Assembly: GCF_034092415.1 (NCBI RefSeq)
Contig: NZ_CP139304.1
Coordinates: 1,472,001 to 1,536,000 of the forward strand
Direction: 5' to 3'
Length of the DNA stretch: 64,000 bases
From: Prochlorococcus sp. MIT 1341
Lineage (GTDB): Bacteria; Cyanobacteriota; Cyanobacteriia; PCC-6307; Cyanobiaceae
In this document: in pieces, positions 29,450-47,691 of the stretch
How positions within the stretch are numbered: position 1 is the stretch's first letter
How the letters are laid out: each line of letters opens with the position of its first letter
The notes under the pieces: model-generated
The model's database searches: none
What the model saw: the letters and a program-made list of their open reading frames with translations, nothing else
What the model was told of the DNA's origin: nothing
Program-made: the position numbers and the translations under genes

Positions 29450-30166
29450 ATGGTCGACATTCAACTCCAAATGAAACGAGCAGTCGCTTCGAAAGTCCTT
29501 GAGCAAATTCAAGATGGGATGGTCTTAGGTTTAGGTTCAGGTTCTACAGCTGGTTTGATGATTCAAGGCCTTGGCTCCAAGTTGTCCAAGGGAGAAATTA
29601 AGGACATTGTTGGTGTTACAACTTCTTTTCAAGGTGAAGTAATGGCAGCCGAACTCGGCATTCCTTTGCTTGACCTTAATGCTGTCAGTAAAATTGATTT
29701 AGCAATTGATGGTGCTGACGAGGTAGACCCTTCTTTTAATTTGATCAAAGGAGGAGGAGCCTGTCATGTTCAGGAGAAATTGGTTGCTAGTAGGGCAGAG
29801 CGGTTTGTAGTTGTTGTTGATTCAACTAAGCTCGTAAAAAGATTGAATATGGATTTCTTGCTGCCAGTTGAGGTTTTGCCTGGTGCTTGGCGGCAGGTGA
29901 AAACTGTTTTAAAGGCAATAGGAGGGGATTCCAACTTGCGAATGGCTAAATGTAAGGCAGGACCGGTAGTTACTGATCAAGGGAACCTTGTTCTTGATTT
30001 AAGAATGCCCGGTGGAATAGGTGAGCCTAAAGAACTTGAATGCCAGATAAATAACATCCCAGGGGTCTTAGAGAATGGACTCTTTGTTAATCTTGTAAAT
30101 GAAGTTTTAGTGGGCGAAATAAATGAGGATTCAGTTGTTGTGAACTCTCTGAATCTAGCTACTTAG
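29450..30166 (+). CDS. rpiA: Ribose-5-phosphate isomerase A
   Basis: RpiA interconverts ribose-5-phosphate and ribulose-5-phosphate in the Calvin cycle and pentose phosphate pathway. The ATG at 29450 gives 238 residues starting MVDIQLQMK, the family's usual N-terminus; an in-frame TTG at 29402 overlapping htrA is rejected. Motifs GLGSGSTA (near 27-34), [10 protein letters not shown] (near 84-93) and [11 protein letters not shown] (near 99-109) form the substrate pocket, with the conserved Asp-Glu and Lys. It overlaps the convergent hisD stop by 4 bp. Confidence 0.96.
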   Translation: MVDIQLQMKRAVASKVLEQIQDGMVLGLGSGSTAGLMIQGLGSKLSKGEIKDIVGVTTSFQGEVMAAELGIPLLDLNAVSKIDLAIDGADEVDPSFNLIKGGGACHVQEKLVASRAERFVVVVDSTKLVKRLNMDFLLPVEVLPGAWRQVKTVLKAIGGDSNLRMAKCKAGPVVTDQGNLVLDLRMPGGIGEPKELECQINNIPGVLENGLFVNLVNEVLVGEINEDSVVVNSLNLAT

Positions 30167-31458
30167 AAATTCTCTTCCGTTCTGAGTCTGATGGATTCTG
30201 AATGACTATGAAGTCCCTCACTATTTGCTAATTCTCTTATTGCGGAGCTAGTTGCATTTAGGGCTTCTGCATTGAATTCAATCAAAGATGTGTGCCTTAA
30301 GAATGTTTCTACACTTAGTGCCCCAGAGAATCTTGCTGTGCCAGATGTTGGAAGAGTATGGTTCGGTCCAGCAAGGTAATCTCCTACAGCTTCCGGACTC
30401 CAATTTCCTAAAAAAATTGCTCCAGCATTATTAATATTTTCTGATATTGCATGTGGATTTTCGACTAATAATTCAAGATGCTCGGGTGCAAACAAATTGC
30501 TTAGATAAGTACATTCGTTAAGAGTTTTGCAGATAACTATTAGTCCCCAATTTGCAAGTGATGATTTACAAATTTCTGCTCTGGGGTGATTTGACATTTG
30601 TTGCTTAATTGCTTCTGGTATTGCCTTCGCAAGAGTAGGGTCCGTTGTTAGAAGTATTGAAGCCGCTAGAGGATCATGCTCTGCTTGAGCAAGCATGTCA
30701 GAAGCAACATGTTCAGCATCAGCTGTATGGTCGGCTATTATTAATATTTCACTAGGACCTGCTAGTGAGTCGACTCCTACTTCACCGTAGACAGCTTTTT
30801 TGGCAAGTGTTACGTATAAGTTTCCAGGACCACTGATGACATCAACTTTAGGGATTGTCCTTGTACCGAATGCCATCGCAGCTATTGCTTGAGCTCCTCC
30901 AATGCGAAAGAGTTCATTGATCCCAACTAAATGTGCTGCGGCAAGAACTGTTTTGTTTACATAACCATTTCGATCTGCTGGGGAAGCCATTATTAGGCGC
31001 TCTACTCCTGCAACTTGTGCAGGGATAGCGTTCATTAGAACAGTGCTTGGATAAGACGCTTTTCCTCCAGGAACATAAATCCCAGCATTTTGTACAGGTC
31101 GCCACCTTCTTCCTAACCGTTCACCATGAATGCCTGTGTAGTTCAGATCAGTTGGTTTTTGCCGTTGATGAAAATCTTCAATTCTATTTTTTGCTAGTTC
31201 AAGAGCTTTTTTAAGGCTAGATGGAGTTGTCTCCCATGCTATTTCAAGTTGTTCAAATGGTACTTTTAATGGGTTTGGATGAAATCCGTCAAAGCGCTCT
31301 GTATAGCTAATAAGCGCTTTGTCCCCTTCTTTTTGGACATTATTTAGGATTTCTACCACTGTACTAATGGCAGCTTTTTGGGACTCTGGGCTGGTTCGCG
31401 CGGACAGGCTTTTCAGTTTCCGCTTTGCTTGGTCCAAATCCTTAACACAATTGATCAT
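30163..31458 (-). CDS. hisD: Histidinol dehydrogenase
   Basis: HisD carries out the last two oxidations of histidine synthesis (histidinol to histidine) with NAD and a zinc ion. The 431-residue length is normal. Recognisable are [18 protein letters not shown] near 126-143, the segment [32 protein letters not shown] near 204-235, AQAEHDP near 261 and APEHLEL near 329. It is a single minus-strand gene, 150 bp from the divergent rpsT start. Confidence 0.96.
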   Translation of the reverse strand: MINCVKDLDQAKRKLKSLSARTSPESQKAAISTVVEILNNVQKEGDKALISYTERFDGFHPNPLKVPFEQLEIAWETTPSSLKKALELAKNRIEDFHQRQKPTDLNYTGIHGERLGRRWRPVQNAGIYVPGGKASYPSTVLMNAIPAQVAGVERLIMASPADRNGYVNKTVLAAAHLVGINELFRIGGAQAIAAMAFGTRTIPKVDVISGPGNLYVTLAKKAVYGEVGVDSLAGPSEILIIADHTADAEHVASDMLAQAEHDPLAASILLTTDPTLAKAIPEAIKQQMSNHPRAEICKSSLANWGLIVICKTLNECTYLSNLFAPEHLELLVENPHAISENINNAGAIFLGNWSPEAVGDYLAGPNHTLPTSGTARFSGALSVETFLRHTSLIEFNAEALNATSSAIRELANSEGLHSHSESIRLRTEENF

Positions 31459-31518
31459 GCTGGAGAATGTTTTTGGACTTGAATGGCTGCTTTAGCGAGC
31501 GCAGCAAACTCGTTATGA

Positions 31519-31902
<384 letters not shown>

Positions 31903-31997
31903 ACCTCAAGAGTTTTGTATTAGAGAGTAAATTTCTATATTTGAATTTTTTGATCCCATAGTCAGAATAGAGTTTTGAAGGCTTACTCATAAACAAG

Positions 31998-32783
31998 GTG
32001 GAAAATCCCCAGCTCATAGATAGTCATTGTCATATCGTTTTCAAGAACTTTGATGATGACTTAGAGGACGTCGCCAAACGTTGGCGGGAGGCAGGGCTGG
32101 TGAGTCTTCTCCATGCCTGTGTAGAACCTGACGAAATACCAGCGATTAGAGCATTGGCAGATCGTTTTTCAGAATTGCGATATTCAGTAGGTGTCCATCC
32201 TTTAGATACGCAGCATTGGGATAGCAATACTTTGCAAGTTTTACGAACAGCTGCTCTAGAAGATGATCGCGTGGTTGCGATAGGAGAACTTGGCTTGGAT
32301 TTTTTTCGGGAGAGCAACCTTGAAGAGCAGCTTCAAGTTTTACGACCTCAGCTGGATCTGGCTGGGGAATTGGATTTGCCTGTAATTATTCATTGCCGTG
32401 AGGCAGCTGAGGCAATGCTTAAAGAGCTTGAACATCGCAACTGCTCTGGGCTTTGCCCAAAAGGGGTTATGCACTGCTGGGGAGGGACGCCAGAAGAGAT
32501 GAGAAGGTTTTTAGATCTTGGTTTTTTTATTAGTTTTAGTGGAATCGTTACGTTCCCTAAGGCTTCTCTTGTTCATGAATGTGTGAGAGAAGTCCCTGAA
32601 GATAGGTTTTTGGTAGAGACTGATTCCCCTTTCCTTGCCCCAGTCCCTTGGAGGGGGAAACGTAACGAACCCGCGTTTGTTGAGTGTGTAGCAAAAAGAG
32701 TTGCTGAACTTAGAGGGCAATCCTTTGAAACCATTGCTAAGCAAAGCACAAAGAATGCTAGAAATTTGTTTGAACTTCCTTGA
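31998..32783 (+). CDS. tatD: TatD family metal-dependent hydrolase
   Basis: The 261-residue protein starts at GTG 31998, with an AAGG stretch just upstream. The TatD metal-binding motifs are present: DSHCHI (His10, His12), AIGELGLDFF near 93-102, IIHCREA near 130, MHCWGG near 157 and ETDSPFLAP near 206. The family acts as a 3'-5' exonuclease/DNase in DNA or RNA quality control in several bacteria. It lies between rpsT and the rpoB operon, a frequent cyanobacterial order. Confidence 0.92.
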   Translation: MENPQLIDSHCHIVFKNFDDDLEDVAKRWREAGLVSLLHACVEPDEIPAIRALADRFSELRYSVGVHPLDTQHWDSNTLQVLRTAALEDDRVVAIGELGLDFFRESNLEEQLQVLRPQLDLAGELDLPVIIHCREAAEAMLKELEHRNCSGLCPKGVMHCWGGTPEEMRRFLDLGFFISFSGIVTFPKASLVHECVREVPEDRFLVETDSPFLAPVPWRGKRNEPAFVECVAKRVAELRGQSFETIAKQSTKNARNLFELP

Positions 32784-33063
32784 GTAATTGAAAAGTCTTA
32801 CTTTTATGACCCTTAAACGGGTAGGATAATTAATTGGTTTGGTGATAACGCAGGACATCCTGCGTACTTACCTCCTTTAATAGGTTCATCCCCATCTGGT
32901 TCGTTGTCGACGTTAGCCGTTCTGACCCGAGATTTTTGAGTCTTTGCAATTAAGCCCTCTTCTCCAAGGAGAAGAGGGGTTGATCTGCTTTTGGGATTGC
33001 TTCGGGTTAAAGGGGCCATCGATTACCAGCTTGTTCAACACTTCTCAACTGCCTTTCTCCAGC
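32784..33063 (+). promoter_or_regulatory. rpoB leader with two perfect hairpins
   Basis: The 280-bp gap before rpoB contains ACGCAGGA/TCCTGCGT (32848-32865) and CCCTCTTCTCC/GGAGAAGAGGG (32955-32978), both perfect inverted repeats with 2-nt centres that fold as GC-rich stems with 4-nt loops. Neither is followed by a T-tract. Their position in the leader of the RNA polymerase operon suggests attenuation, protein binding or RNase processing; that is inference. An in-frame ATG at 32944 lies inside this leader but the rpoB-like sequence begins at 33064. Confidence 0.5.
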
Positions 33064-36000
33064 ATGAGCAGAAGCTCCATTCAGGTCGCGAAGACCGCAA
33101 CTTACCTCCCTGATCTGGTTGAGGTGCAGAGAGCTAGCTTTAAGTGGTTTTTGGATAAAGGTCTGATTGAAGAACTTGAAAGTTTTTCGCCGATTACTGA
33201 TTACACTGGCAAGCTAGAACTTCATTTTATAGGCAGTGAATACAGGTTAAAACGCCCTAGACATGATGTAGAGGAGGCTAAGAGAAGAGATGCGACTTTT
33301 GCTTCTCAAATGTATGTAACTTGTCGTTTAGTTAATAAGGAAACTGGTGAAATTAAAGAACAAGAGGTTTTTATAGGCGAGTTGCCTCTAATGACTGAAC
33401 GTGGAACTTTCATTATTAATGGTGCAGAACGAGTTATTGTCAATCAAATTGTACGTAGTCCAGGTGTTTATTTTAAAGATGAACAAGATAAGAATGGACG
33501 ACGAACTTATAATGCGAGTGTGATTCCTAATCGAGGAGCATGGCTAAAATTTGAAACAGATAAGAATGATCTTTTACATGTAAGAGTAGATAAGACAAGG
33601 AAAATAAATGCCCATGTTTTAATGCGTGCAATGGGCCTTTCTGATAATGATGTTATAGATAAGCTTAGGCATCCTGAATATTATAAGAAGTCTATTGAGG
33701 CGGCTAATGATGAAGGCATTAGTTCTGAAGATCAGGCTTTATTGGAACTATATAAGAAGCTCCGTCCAGGAGAGCCCCCTTCTGTTACGGGTGGCCAACA
33801 ACTTCTGCAGGCTAGATTTTTTGATCCAAAGAGGTATGACTTAGGCCGTGTTGGCCGCTATAAAATTAATAACAAATTAAGGCTAACTATACCTGATTCA
33901 GTCCGGACACTTACACATGAAGATGTTCTTTCTACAATAGATTATCTGATTAATTTAGAGTTAGATATTGGTGGCGCAAGTTTAGATGATATTGATCATC
34001 TTGGTAATAGAAGAGTTCGCTCTGTTGGTGAACTTCTTCAAAACCAAGTCCGAGTTGGATTGAATCGCCTTGAGCGAATCATTAAAGAGAGGATGACAGT
34101 TGGCGAGACAGATTCCCTTACTCCAGCTCAGTTGGTAAACCCAAAACCTCTGGTGGCAGCAATTAAAGAGTTTTTTGGTTCAAGCCAACTTAGTCAATTC
34201 ATGGATCAGACTAATCCTCTTGCTGAGTTAACCCATAAGCGGCGTATTTCTGCTTTAGGACCTGGTGGTTTAACTAGAGAACGTGCAGGTTTTGCAGTTA
34301 GAGATATACATCCTTCTCACTATGGTCGTTTATGCCCTATTGAGACTCCTGAAGGACCAAATGCTGGCTTAATCAATTCTTTGGCAACACATGCTCGAGT
34401 TAATCAATATGGTTTTATAGAGACACCTTTTTGGAAGGTTGAAGATGGATGTGTAAATAAAAAGGGTGATCCAATTTATCTTTCAGCAGATTTAGAAGAT
34501 GAATGTAGAGTTGCTCCTGGTGATGTAGCAACAGATAGTGAAGGTAAAATATTGGCTGAGCTTATCCCTGTTAGGTATCGCCAGGACTTTGAGAAAGTTC
34601 CTCCAGAGCAAGTTGATTATGTTCAACTTTCGCCAGTGCAGGTCATTTCGGTTGCTACTTCGTTAATACCTTTTCTTGAACATGACGATGCAAATAGAGC
34701 GCTCATGGGATCAAATATGCAACGTCAGGCAGTACCACTTTTAAGACCTGAACGCCCCTTAGTTGGAACTGGCTTAGAGACACAAGTTGCTCGGGATTCT
34801 GGGATGGTTCCTATCACAAAGGTAAGTGGCCATGTGACTTTTGTAGATGCAACGGCTATTACTGTGCGTGATGAGGATGGACAAGACCATACTCATTATT
34901 TGCAGAAATATCAGCGTTCAAATCAAGATACTTGTTTAAATCAAAGGCCAATAGTTCATCAAGGAGACCCTGTAATTACAGGCCAGGTACTTGCAGATGG
35001 ATCGGCATGTGAAGGAGGAGAAATTGCTCTCGGACAGAATGTTTTAGTCGCTTATATGCCGTGGGAAGGTTATAACTATGAGGATGCAATACTTGTAAGT
35101 GAACGCCTAGTTAAGGATGATCTATATACCTCTGTACATATTGAGAAATATGAGATTGAGGCTAGACAGACAAAGCTTGGCCCTGAGGAGATAACAAGGG
35201 AGATTCCAAATGTTGCAGAAGAAAGTCTGGGAAGTCTTGATGAGATGGGGATTATTCGAATAGGTGCCTTTGTCGAAAGCGGAGACATTTTAGTTGGTAA
35301 GGTCACTCCGAAAGGGGAATCTGATCAGCCTCCAGAGGAGAAGCTGCTAAGAGCTATTTTTGGCGAGAAAGCTCGTGATGTTAGAGACAATTCTCTGAGA
35401 GTACCTAGTACAGAACGTGGAAGAGTTGTTGATGTACGGATCTATACCAGAGAACAGGGAGATGAGCTTCCTCCTGGGGCAAACATGGTGGTCAGGGTTT
35501 ATGTGGCTCAACGACGAAAGATTCAAGTTGGTGACAAGATGGCTGGACGCCATGGCAACAAAGGAATTATTAGTCGAATTCTTCCTAGAGAAGATATGCC
35601 TTATTTGCCTGATGGCACCCCCGTTGACATCGTGCTCAACCCTTTAGGGGTTCCTAGCAGAATGAATGTAGGTCAGGTTTTTGAATGCTTGATGGGTTGG
35701 GCAGCGGCTAATCTTGATTGCCGAGTAAAGGTAGTCCCTTTCGATGAAATGTATGGGGTTGAAAAATCCCAGCAAACCGTAGAGGCGTATTTAAAAGAAG
35801 CTGCTAGACAACCAGGCAAAGAATGGGTTTACAACCCAGAGACTCCTGGAAAGCTCCAGCTAATTGATGGTCGTTCCGGAGAGCCATTTGATCAACCAGT
35901 CACAGTGGGCTATGCCCAGATTTTGAAATTAGTTCACTTGGTAGATGACAAAATTCATGCTCGTTCAACTGGCCCATATTCATTAGTAACTCAGCAGCCT

Positions 36001-36357
36001 CTTGGAGGTAAGGCTCAGCAAGGTGGGCAGCGCTTAGGGGAAATGGAGGTTTGGGCTCTTGAGGCTTATGGAGCCGCATATACCTTGCAGGAACTTCTGA
36101 CTGTGAAATCGGATGATATGCAGGGAAGAAATGAGGCCTTAAATGCGATTGTGAAAGGAAAGCCAATCCCTAGACCTGGCACTCCCGAATCATTCAAGGT
36201 GTTAATGAGAGAACTTCAATCACTTGGCCTAGATATTGCAGTTTATACAGACGAAGGTAAGGAGGTTGATTTAATGCAAGATGTCAATCCGAGGAGGAGT
36301 ACTCCTAGTCGTCCAACATATGAATCTTTAGGAGTATCTGATTATGACGATGACTAG
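33064..36357 (+). CDS. rpoB: RNA polymerase beta subunit
   Basis: Beta forms the upper jaw of the polymerase active-site cleft. The ATG at 33064 ([11 protein letters not shown]) gives 1097 residues, the usual picocyanobacterial length; the 40-residue upstream extension has no beta-subunit character. The rifampicin-binding region is visible in [20 protein letters not shown] near residue 380, and the catalytic [12 protein letters not shown] near 825. The C-terminal segment [23 protein letters not shown] is typical. It leads the rpoB-rpoC1-rpoC2 operon with 50 bp to rpoC1. Confidence 0.98.
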   Translation: MSRSSIQVAKTATYLPDLVEVQRASFKWFLDKGLIEELESFSPITDYTGKLELHFIGSEYRLKRPRHDVEEAKRRDATFASQMYVTCRLVNKETGEIKEQEVFIGELPLMTERGTFIINGAERVIVNQIVRSPGVYFKDEQDKNGRRTYNASVIPNRGAWLKFETDKNDLLHVRVDKTRKINAHVLMRAMGLSDNDVIDKLRHPEYYKKSIEAANDEGISSEDQALLELYKKLRPGEPPSVTGGQQLLQARFFDPKRYDLGRVGRYKINNKLRLTIPDSVRTLTHEDVLSTIDYLINLELDIGGASLDDIDHLGNRRVRSVGELLQNQVRVGLNRLERIIKERMTVGETDSLTPAQLVNPKPLVAAIKEFFGSSQLSQFMDQTNPLAELTHKRRISALGPGGLTRERAGFAVRDIHPSHYGRLCPIETPEGPNAGLINSLATHARVNQYGFIETPFWKVEDGCVNKKGDPIYLSADLEDECRVAPGDVATDSEGKILAELIPVRYRQDFEKVPPEQVDYVQLSPVQVISVATSLIPFLEHDDANRALMGSNMQRQAVPLLRPERPLVGTGLETQVARDSGMVPITKVSGHVTFVDATAITVRDEDGQDHTHYLQKYQRSNQDTCLNQRPIVHQGDPVITGQVLADGSACEGGEIALGQNVLVAYMPWEGYNYEDAILVSERLVKDDLYTSVHIEKYEIEARQTKLGPEEITREIPNVAEESLGSLDEMGIIRIGAFVESGDILVGKVTPKGESDQPPEEKLLRAIFGEKARDVRDNSLRVPSTERGRVVDVRIYTREQGDELPPGANMVVRVYVAQRRKIQVGDKMAGRHGNKGIISRILPREDMPYLPDGTPVDIVLNPLGVPSRMNVGQVFECLMGWAAANLDCRVKVVPFDEMYGVEKSQQTVEAYLKEAARQPGKEWVYNPETPGKLQLIDGRSGEPFDQPVTVGYAQILKLVHLVDDKIHARSTGPYSLVTQQPLGGKAQQGGQRLGEMEVWALEAYGAAYTLQELLTVKSDDMQGRNEALNAIVKGKPIPRPGTPESFKVLMRELQSLGLDIAVYTDEGKEVDLMQDVNPRRSTPSRPTYESLGVSDYDDD

Positions 36358-36371
36358 ACACTTTTAATTAA

Positions 36372-38312
<1,941 letters not shown>

Positions 38313-38350
38313 TTTTTCTCTTCCTATTTATTTCTTCAAACTCTAACTAA

Positions 38351-42487
<4,137 letters not shown>

Positions 42488-42537
42488 AGCATCATTTATT
42501 TTTAAACTTCCAACTTTTACATCGAAGAATTGATTGA

Positions 42538-43811
<1,274 letters not shown>

Positions 43812-43816
43812 ATATC

Positions 43817-45580
43817 ATGACTTTTGTTGATTGGTTGATTCTTGGATTTTATTTATTGGGAACGCTTCTTTTAGGACTTTGGCTTGCTGCACGTAATAAG
43901 ACAGAGGATGATTATTTTGTTGCTGGTCGTAGCTTAAGTGGTTGGCTTGCTGGGGCTTCAATGGCCGCAACAACATTTTCTATCGATACCCCTCTTTATG
44001 TTGCTGGATTAGTAGGTACTCGTGGCTTGGCCGCAAACTGGGAATGGTGGAGCTTTGGATTGGCTCACATTGCAATGGCTGTAATTTTCGCACCTCTTTG
44101 GAGAAGAAGTGGAGTGTTGACTGATGCAGCTTTTACAGAACTTCGATATGGGGGAGTGTCTGCTGCATGGTTGAGGGGGGTAAAGGCTTTTTTACTTGCA
44201 TTACCAGTGAATTGTATTGGGATTGGATACGCATTTTTAGCTATGAGGAAGGTAATGGAGGCTTTGGGAATTGTTCAGGGGCGACTAATTGTCGGAGGCA
44301 TGACCGACACGATGTTCCTTCTTGTTCTTGTAGCCGTACTAATGCTTGCTTACACTGTTATTGGAGGCCTTTGGGCAGTTGTTGTTAATGATCTAATTCA
44401 GTTAGCTCTAGCTCTTGTAGGGGCATTTGCGGTTGCAATGGCAGCTGTGCATGCTGCGGGTGGGATGACAAATTTATTGCACAAACTTGAGGAGTTGAAC
44501 CGTCCTGAGTTGCTTTCATTATTCCCATGGCAATGGCAAAGTGGTCGATTTGAATGGATAGAAGGTGCAGGTATAAGTGTTGCAACCTTCAGTGCATTTT
44601 TGACTATTCAGTGGTGGAGTTTTCGCCGTAGTGATGGAGGAGGAGAGTTTATCCAAAGAATGTTGGCAACCCGTAATGAACAGGAGGCGACTTTAGCGGC
44701 TTGGGTGTTTCTTGTAGTTAATTATCTTCTCCGAAGTTGGTTATGGATTGTCGTTGCGCTTGCTTCGATAGTTTTACTTCCTACTCAGCAGGATTGGGAG
44801 CTTAGTTACCCAACCTTGGCAGTGAAATACCTTCCCCCAGTTGGATTAGGCCTTGTAGTTGTTTCTTTGGTCGCTGCTTTTATGAGCACTGTTAGTACAG
44901 CGGTGAATTGGGGTGCAAGTTATCTAACCCATGATTTATATCAGAGGTTTGTCAGACCTATGGCAACTAATTTTGAATTAGTGCAGGTTGGTCAAATTAC
45001 AAGCTTCGTGCTTTTGGGACTAGGTGTTGTAACTGCTTTGTGGGCCGAAAGTATCGGTTCAGTTTTTAGATTGGTTATTGCTATTGGGACTGGTCCAGGC
45101 GTTGTATTAGTTCTGCGTTGGTTCTGGTGGCGTGTTAATGCTCAGGCAGAATTGGCTGCAATGGTTGCTGGATTTTTAATTGGATTTACAACCTCAGTAA
45201 TTCCTGTTTTCCGCATAGAGGATTATGGCGTTAGATTGATTGCAACAACAGCAATTACAGCAGTTATTTGGTTAGTGGTTTTAGTATTAACACCTCCAGA
45301 ATCAAAAGCTGTTCTGGAGCATTTTGTGACAAAGGTTCAACCACCTGGACCTGGCTGGAGAATTATTCGTAATCAATTAGGCGTTCAGCCACCTGAGCCC
45401 ATTAACAGAATTTTTGCACGGTTTTTGTTAAGCGTAGGAGTTTTGTATGGAGGCTTACTTGGGAGTGGAGCCTTTATTCTTCATCAACAATTGTGTGGGT
45501 GGCTAGGAATTTCTATAGCAGGTATTTGCTTTATCGCCCTTTGGAGGGGATGGCTACGCAGAAGACTGGCTACTTTGTGA
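43817..45580 (+). CDS. Sodium:solute symporter family protein
   Basis: The 587-residue protein has about 13 membrane segments and the SSS/SLC5 layout: the start MTFVDWLILGFYLLGTLLLG, AARNKTEDDYFVAGRSLSGW near residues 25-44 and the FMSTVSTAVNWGASYLTHDLY region near 355-375, which includes the sodium-site serines. The solute is not evident. It starts 5 bp after rlmN and so is probably cotranscribed with it. A tiny one-helix frame follows 50 bp downstream. Confidence 0.88.
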   Translation: MTFVDWLILGFYLLGTLLLGLWLAARNKTEDDYFVAGRSLSGWLAGASMAATTFSIDTPLYVAGLVGTRGLAANWEWWSFGLAHIAMAVIFAPLWRRSGVLTDAAFTELRYGGVSAAWLRGVKAFLLALPVNCIGIGYAFLAMRKVMEALGIVQGRLIVGGMTDTMFLLVLVAVLMLAYTVIGGLWAVVVNDLIQLALALVGAFAVAMAAVHAAGGMTNLLHKLEELNRPELLSLFPWQWQSGRFEWIEGAGISVATFSAFLTIQWWSFRRSDGGGEFIQRMLATRNEQEATLAAWVFLVVNYLLRSWLWIVVALASIVLLPTQQDWELSYPTLAVKYLPPVGLGLVVVSLVAAFMSTVSTAVNWGASYLTHDLYQRFVRPMATNFELVQVGQITSFVLLGLGVVTALWAESIGSVFRLVIAIGTGPGVVLVLRWFWWRVNAQAELAAMVAGFLIGFTTSVIPVFRIEDYGVRLIATTAITAVIWLVVLVLTPPESKAVLEHFVTKVQPPGPGWRIIRNQLGVQPPEPINRIFARFLLSVGVLYGGLLGSGAFILHQQLCGWLGISIAGICFIALWRGWLRRRLATL

Positions 45581-45630
45581 TTCCGAAATCCTTATTTGGG
45601 TAGCAAAATGGATTAAAAGCTTTTGATGAA

Positions 45631-45756
45631 TTGGGTTTCTTACGCTCAACCGTTCTTCCAGTATTGATAGTGGCTATTTTTGGGTTGGCCTTGATTGCGG
45701 TCAGTGCTCGGATTTGGCTACCAGGCGACATGCTGGCACCTGCGCCATTGAGTTGA
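45631..45756 (+). CDS. Predicted 41-residue one-helix membrane protein
   Basis: An open frame starting TTG at 45631 encodes LRSTVLPVLIVAIFGLALI followed by AVSARIWLPGDMLAPAPLS, with a single membrane helix at residues about 5-27 and a polar end. The frame is open upstream to 45604 (QNGLKAFDELG), so the true N-terminus may be longer but has no ATG. Codon use and a clean TM-plus-tail design look real; a similar small protein after the symporter seems familiar from related genomes. No known domain was recognised. Confidence 0.5.
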   Translation: MGFLRSTVLPVLIVAIFGLALIAVSARIWLPGDMLAPAPLS

Positions 45757-45789
45757 GCTTAGATCTTTTAATTGGTTTAATGTTTTTGC

Positions 45790-46599
45790 ATGACTGATGA
45801 ACAGGAAAATTTGGTTCAAGAATCGCCGGTCAATTTGGCTATAGATCCAGATGTGTTAGCAAGTGAGTTAGCAGCTGAACTACTTGGAGATCCCCTTGAT
45901 GAGATCGATTTTGAGGGGTTTGATCCAGATTCTCTGCAAATTGCTATGGAATGCGAGTCTGGCTTGACTTGGCTAAAGGAAGGGCATGAGCAACGTCTTC
46001 AGGGCTTAAGAGTTTTCTGTGAGCATAGAGATCCACGAGCCTTGCCACTGTTAATTCCCTTGTTAAAAGAGCCGTGCCCCGTTGAACGTATGAGTGCTGT
46101 TTATGCTTTAGGTCGAAACCCTTGTCCTAGGGCTTTGGACCTTTTGCTAAATCTTCTGAAAAATGACTGCAATGCTTATGTGCGGAAGGCAACGGCTTGG
46201 AGTTTAGGGAATTATCCGGATGATTTGGTGCTGCAACCGTTAATAAATGCGTTGAAGAATGATGTTTCAGCAGTGAGACTATGGGCCTCGAGTTCATTGG
46301 CTGATGTAGTCGGCACTTCTTCTGAAAAAGCTGCCAAAGCTTCTGAACAGCTTTTAATTAGCCTTAAGATTGATAGTGAGCCTGTTGTTCGCAGTAATTG
46401 CATATGGGCCCTTGGTCGAATTATTGAGAATTTAGAGGAGTCATTAAGAACCGCACTGATAGATGCTTTCTTTGATGTCTTGCTCAATGATGTTGAGTCT
46501 TCGGTGCGAGATGAAGCAAGAATTGTTTTGGAGCAATTAGGCACTGGGATTGTTAGGACTCGCCTTCAAGAGCTGATCGATGATGGCGTTTTGGTTTGA
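45790..46599 (+). CDS. HEAT-repeat (PBS-lyase-like) protein
   Basis: The 269-residue protein has an acidic N-terminus (1-60) and then a run of HEAT-like helix pairs from about 65 to 265, with repeat motifs RMSAVYALGR, VRKATAWSLGNYP, VRLWASSSLADV, VRSNCIWALGR and VRDEARIVLEQLG. This is the EZ/PBS-lyase HEAT type found in CpcE/F-like bilin lyases and in many protein scaffolds; lyase activity cannot be assumed. It starts a same-strand run with DUF2997, Ycf35 and a ferredoxin. Confidence 0.8.
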   Translation: MTDEQENLVQESPVNLAIDPDVLASELAAELLGDPLDEIDFEGFDPDSLQIAMECESGLTWLKEGHEQRLQGLRVFCEHRDPRALPLLIPLLKEPCPVERMSAVYALGRNPCPRALDLLLNLLKNDCNAYVRKATAWSLGNYPDDLVLQPLINALKNDVSAVRLWASSSLADVVGTSSEKAAKASEQLLISLKIDSEPVVRSNCIWALGRIIENLEESLRTALIDAFFDVLLNDVESSVRDEARIVLEQLGTGIVRTRLQELIDDGVLV

Positions 46600-46688
46600 G
46601 TTTGCTAATGCTTACGCATTTGTGTAACAACTTATGCACAGAAGATGGAATTCTTTCTATAAAATCAAGCTCCTAAAGGATAAAACGG

Positions 46689-46892
46689 ATGCCTCAAAGG
46701 ACCTTACGTTTTCGGATTAGACAAGATGGTCGGGTGGAGGAGTCAGTAACCGGCGTTCTTGGTGAATCGTGTCAAGTACTTACAGAAAAGCTCGAAGCTG
46801 CTTTAGGCTCCGTTGAAGTTAACCATCAGACAGCTGATGCTTTCCGTGTTAACCAAGAAGAAAACCAGTCAATTTCTACTGAATTAAACTAA
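46689..46892 (+). CDS. DUF2997 family protein
   Basis: The 67-residue protein starts MPQRTLRFRIRQDGRVEESVTGVLGESC and fits DUF2997: a beta-hairpin with RxDGRVxE followed by a helix (residues 28-45). Its TAA stop overlaps the ATG of the next gene by one base (TAATG), a strong sign of coupled translation with Ycf35. The function is unknown. A purine-rich AAAGGA site lies about 9 nt upstream of its ATG. Confidence 0.75.
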   Translation: MPQRTLRFRIRQDGRVEESVTGVLGESCQVLTEKLEAALGSVEVNHQTADAFRVNQEENQSISTELN

Positions 46893-47281
46893 TGTCTCAT
46901 TTCAGCATTATTAAAACTCAACTTCGCAAAAAGGAGCATCTTCTAGCAGCTTTAAGAGATCTAGGCATGGTGGCAGAAGCTGAAGAGAAGCTGGTTAGAG
47001 GGTATAGGGGGCAAACTGTAAAGGCCGATCTTGCCGTTTCAGTTAACAAAGGATCAGATATAGGTTTTCGCTGGAACTCTTCAACTGATTCATATGAATT
47101 GGTTGCTGATTTAGATCTTTGGAGTCAGCCAGTTCCGGTAGAGCGTTTTCTTTCCAAACTTACTCAGCAATATGCACTTAATACAGTTCTATCTGCGACT
47201 GCAGAAGAAGGTTTTGCAGTTGAGAAACAGGCAAATAATCTTGATGGGTCGATCGAGTTAGTAGTAACACGTTGGGATTAA
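46892..47281 (+). CDS. ycf35: Ycf35 / DUF1257 family protein
   Basis: The 129-residue protein starts MSHFSIIKTQLRKKEHLLAALRDLG, the typical Ycf35 (DUF1257) opening, and continues with the GYRGQTVKADLAV and DIGFRWN strands. It is encoded in red-algal plastids and most cyanobacteria, with no settled role. Its start overlaps the DUF2997 stop, and the ferredoxin gene starts 9 bp after its stop. The two small proteins probably act together. Confidence 0.85.
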   Translation: MSHFSIIKTQLRKKEHLLAALRDLGMVAEAEEKLVRGYRGQTVKADLAVSVNKGSDIGFRWNSSTDSYELVADLDLWSQPVPVERFLSKLTQQYALNTVLSATAEEGFAVEKQANNLDGSIELVVTRWD

Positions 47282-47290
47282 AAAGTAATC

Positions 47291-47683
47291 TTGGTGCCAG
47301 TAGATCCTTCAACAGCTTTTAGAGTTTTAGTAGGTAATTCAGACGCTCCCAATGGCTCTGAACCTCGTTTAGGTGGTCAGCTTAGGGAGCGTGCCATATG
47401 GGTAGATGAATCCGTTTGTATTGGATGTCGATATTGTTCACATGTAGCAACTAATACTTTTGTTATTGAGCCATTATTAGGTCGATCAAGAGTTATACGC
47501 CAGAATGGTGATAGTACTGATTTGGTTCAAGAAGCTGTTGACACTTGTCCAGTCGATTGCATTCATTGGGTTCCGTTTGAGGACCTTGACCGTTTAAGAG
47601 AAGAATTAGAACTAATGGAAATCCAACCTTTGGGATTTCCTCCAAAAAAGTCAAATCGGTTGAAAAAACGTAGAAATATCTGA
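47291..47683 (+). CDS. 4Fe-4S ferredoxin
   Basis: The 130-residue protein carries CIGCRYC (Cys43, Cys46, Cys49) and CPVDC (Cys86, Cys90), enough for one 4Fe-4S cluster, with a spacer longer than in the classical small ferredoxins. The C-terminus is basic (KKSNRLKKRR). It starts at TTG 47291 or GTG 47294. The tight spacing after Ycf35 suggests it feeds electrons to the product of this run; the partner is unknown. Confidence 0.88.
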   Translation: MVPVDPSTAFRVLVGNSDAPNGSEPRLGGQLRERAIWVDESVCIGCRYCSHVATNTFVIEPLLGRSRVIRQNGDSTDLVQEAVDTCPVDCIHWVPFEDLDRLREELELMEIQPLGFPPKKSNRLKKRRNI

Positions 47684-47691
47684 TCAGATCA

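Noticed and set aside
32944-33063. Extended rpoB start with 40 extra residues
   Set aside because: The extension covers a leader hairpin and has no beta-subunit likeness.
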